Shown one piece after another: positions 62,319-64,000 of a DNA stretch of 64,000 bases. Made by a program: the position numbers and the translations under genes. The stretch's first letter is position 1; every line of letters starts with the position of its first letter. The notes beneath the pieces are model-generated. The model worked only from the letters and a program-made list of their open reading frames with translations, ran no database searches and was not told the DNA's origin. Origin of the DNA: Aggregatibacter aphrophilus ATCC 33389 (GTDB lineage: Bacteria; Pseudomonadota; Gammaproteobacteria; Enterobacterales; Pasteurellaceae); assembly GCF_900636915.1 (NCBI RefSeq), contig NZ_LR134327.1, positions 1,426,001 to 1,490,000 of the forward strand. Reading direction: 5' to 3'.

Positions 62319-63068
62319 ATGATTAAAATCGAGAATCTCTCCCAAGCTTATGGTTTAACCAACGTCAGCTGTCAAATTCCACAAGGCAAATTGGTCGGTA
62401 TTATGGGAGCAAATGGCGCAGGCAAATCTACCTTGCTCAAAAGTATTGCAGGCATTCTGCCGATTTCAAGCGGTGACATTTGGCTTGGCGAACACAAATT
62501 AAGCGCCATGACCGCCACGCAAAAAAGCCAACAGTTGGCTTACCTTGCGCAAAGCACCGAGATTCATTGGGATCTCTCCGTGCATGACGTTATCGCGCTG
62601 GGGTTGTCACAGACATTGGCCTATGCCAAAGAACAGGAAAAAGTACGGTCGATTTCTGAAACGTTTTCTGTTACTCATTTATTAGATAAACCTTTCCAAC
62701 AACTTTCCGGCGGCGAAAAAGCCCGCGTGCAGCTTGCCCGTTGTTGCATTAAAGAGGCGCCCCTATTGCTTGCCGATGAACCCATTGCTTCACTCGATCC
62801 TTACTACCAAATCGACATCATGGAACAGATCAAATCTCTCACCCCAGCGCATACTTGCGTGGTGGCGATTCATCATCTTTCTTTGGCGTACAAATTCTGT
62901 GATGAAGTGATTTTGCTCAATAAAGGCAACGTGATTGCCTGTGGAGAAACTCAAACGGTGTTAAACGCGGAAAATCTCGCGAAAGCGTTAGGCGTGAGGG
63001 TAGAAGTTGATCCTGAGAAACAGGAAATTTTTGGAATAGAGAAGTTGGAAAAACCTATCCAAAGGTAG
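62319..63068 (+). CDS. ABC importer ATPase, BtuD/FepC-like
   Basis: 249 residues. Walker A GANGAGKSTLLKSIAG near residue 32, Q-loop YLAQSTEIHWDL, signature QLSGGEKARVQLARC near 128, Walker B LLLADEPIASLDPYYQID near 150 and the H-loop AIHHLSLAYKF. It energises the permease encoded just upstream. The last gene of the receptor/binding protein/permease/ATPase locus. Confidence 0.94.
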   Translation: MIKIENLSQAYGLTNVSCQIPQGKLVGIMGANGAGKSTLLKSIAGILPISSGDIWLGEHKLSAMTATQKSQQLAYLAQSTEIHWDLSVHDVIALGLSQTLAYAKEQEKVRSISETFSVTHLLDKPFQQLSGGEKARVQLARCCIKEAPLLLADEPIASLDPYYQIDIMEQIKSLTPAHTCVVAIHHLSLAYKFCDEVILLNKGNVIACGETQTVLNAENLAKALGVRVEVDPEKQEIFGIEKLEKPIQR

Positions 63069-63176
63069 GGCACAAGAAGCCTCAAAAAAGATGAAATTTT
63101 TTACTCATACATCACTTTACTGAGTTATTCGCACCTTCAGATTTTGTCACCGCACTTTAGACAGTTGATTCTTATC

Positions 63177-63235
63177 CTGGCGCACGTTTTCCAATGTGTG
63201 CTCTAGAAATCAAATAAAGTGCGGTTCATTTTTCA
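63177..63235 (+). repeat. Palindromic repeat with uptake signal, copy 1
   Basis: GGCGCACGTTTTCCAATGTGTGC then CTCTAGAAATCAAATAAAGTGCGGTT. The same ~60-base arrangement, with scattered differences, recurs at 63940-64000. Confidence 0.75.
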
Positions 63236-63249
63236 TGTGTTTTTGTTGA

Positions 63250-63279
63250 AATAAGGCACACGCTAGGAAGCGTGCACCA
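63250..63279 (-). repeat. Palindromic repeat, copy 2 (inverted, hairpin part only)
   Basis: GGCACACGCTAGGAAGCGTGCACC at 63255-63278; its reverse complement GGTGCACGCTTCCTAGCGTGTGCC aligns with the hairpins at 63179 and 63942. It stands 16 bases past the stop of the lipoprotein gene and may end its transcript. Confidence 0.7.
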
Positions 63280-63293
63280 TCAAGCAAACCAAT

Positions 63294-63761
63294 CTATCCG
63301 CCCCGGCAATTCAACCAAGCCTTTCGTGTGCCTTGATAGTTTTTGTAATAAACGGAACTATGTTCACGCGCCACCAAATCAACAGTGCTTCCATGAATAG
63401 GGTTGTAGGATTGATAAAGCACTTCAAAACGGCTACCGCGCGCATTTAATGCTCTATTCGCAAGATGATCAAACGGTATCGCATTGCCGCCATCCAGTTG
63501 GAAATAAAAACCGAAATTATCTTTCATTCGACTCTCTACTGAGAGGGGAAAGTAGGTTGCCAAATAAGAGGTTGACCCCGTTTCAGAGTTTTTACAACGA
63601 TAATGGTATCGCTTGTAATTAAGGGCATTATTTAATTCCGCTTGGCTAATATTATTCTTTAAAAATCTAGTTTTAAGCGTTTTTTTTGGGGGAGACGTTG
63701 TTGTACATGCAAATAAACTCACCAACGCCGTGGTGAATAGCATCATTTTAAGTTTGTTCAT
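63294..63761 (-). CDS. Small lipoprotein of unknown function
   Basis: 155 residues. The signal peptide and lipobox (MMLFTTALVSLFAC) predict a lipoprotein, then a basic linker and a folded part of ~110 residues. HYRCKNSETGSTSYLATYF near residue 53 and FQLDGGNAIPF with ARGSRFEVLYQ are faintly like the beta strands of MliC-type lysozyme inhibitors, which also have a Y-x-C start and a G-x-R/Y motif. That resemblance is weak and should not be used as a name. It lies between palindromic repeats on both sides, perhaps a mobile cassette. Confidence 0.7.
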   Translation of the reverse strand: MNKLKMMLFTTALVSLFACTTTSPPKKTLKTRFLKNNISQAELNNALNYKRYHYRCKNSETGSTSYLATYFPLSVESRMKDNFGFYFQLDGGNAIPFDHLANRALNARGSRFEVLYQSYNPIHGSTVDLVAREHSSVYYKNYQGTRKAWLNCRGG

Positions 63762-63939
63762 GGTATCAATTCCGAGAGAAGTGTGACTTAAAGGTAGTCA
63801 CAAGTACGAGAGTTCAATTGTTGAGACTACCGGTTTTCGGAATGGTTCTTAGAAAGTTTTGCAATGAGGTTCTGATGTGTTTTTTGGAGATAAATTGGAA
63901 ATCAATCACCAAAATTAATTGGAATCATGGCGCTATTCT

Positions 63940-64000
63940 GCCGGCGCGCGTTTCCTAACGCGTGCCCTAGAAAGTAAATAAAGTGCGGTCAGTTTTTCAG
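63940..64000 (+). repeat. Palindromic repeat with uptake signal, copy 3
   Basis: CGGCGCGCGTTTCCTAACGCGTGCC then CTAGAAAGTAAATAAAGTGCGGTC, a close relative of copy 1 and continuing to the window's end. The gap 63762-63939 upstream of it shows no gene. Confidence 0.75.

Overview
The window is chromosomal DNA of a Pasteurellaceae bacterium. The clearest sign is the many copies of the Haemophilus-type DNA uptake signal AAGTGCGGT, in both orientations, in most intergenic gaps and some genes. Protein sequences and gene neighbourhoods (tsaE-amiB-mutL, ptsH-ptsI-crr, xthA with its DUF695/RraB-like partner, aceE-aceF-lpdA, pabC-pabB) fit Haemophilus or Aggregatibacter. The species cannot be fixed from the sequence alone.

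Layout. 1-3.4 kb: mutL (3' part outside the window), amiB and tsaE on the minus strand. 3.5-7.3 kb: an AT-rich minus-strand envelope module without uptake signals. It has a phosphoethanolamine-transferase-like sulfatase-fold protein and two overlapping genes that together resemble a membrane-bound spermidine-synthase-like protein. 7.5-9.5 kb: two tRNA-Gly genes, orn and rsgA. 9.6-12.4 kb: the general PTS genes ptsH, ptsI and crr, with a CRP-like site upstream and a strong hairpin between ptsH and ptsI. 12.5-17.5 kb: prlC, a ybaN-like gene, an OppA-type lipoprotein and an orphan membrane protein. 17.5-18.6 kb: about 1.1 kb with no intact gene, which looks like the decayed remnant of a surface protein. 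18.6-23.1 kb: ribA, pgpB, nagK, a glycosyltransferase and mltB.

23.2-34.1 kb: a ten-gene O-polysaccharide locus: wzm, wzt, a gtrA/gtrB/gtr-type trio, a GlfT2-like galactofuranosyltransferase, glf, a second GT2 enzyme, a DUF4422 transferase and a WbaP-like initiating transferase. It predicts a galactofuranose-containing glycan exported by an ABC transporter and decorated in the periplasm by a lipid-linked sugar. It is strongly AT-rich and lies in a stretch of about 14 kb without a single exact uptake signal, which suggests horizontal acquisition.

34.2-57.8 kb is mostly housekeeping: xthA, a DUF695/RraB-like protein, rffG, a secreted putative glycosidase-like protein, a nitroreductase, sppA, tyrA, a YciO-type protein, rluB, cysB, dapD, a periplasmic 5-hydroxyisourate hydrolase with a perfect CRP-consensus site, tehB, the pyruvate dehydrogenase operon, the p-aminobenzoate genes and a D-2-hydroxyacid dehydrogenase. 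57.8-63.1 kb is an uptake locus for a metal-chelate or corrinoid type ligand: TonB-dependent receptor, periplasmic binding protein, FecCD/BtuC-type permease and ATPase. A REP-associated tyrosine transposase (RAYT) gene sits between the binding protein and the permease, bounded by two exact inverted copies of a 25-nt palindrome with a GTAG foot. The end of the window holds a small lipoprotein gene between copies of another palindromic repeat family.

The most novel-looking items are the RAYT/REP unit inside the transport operon with related palindromes elsewhere, the galactan locus with an inserted gtr-type trio, and the split spermidine-synthase-like membrane system next to a phosphoethanolamine-transferase-like gene. 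No CRISPR array, prophage, restriction system or complete insertion sequence was seen.
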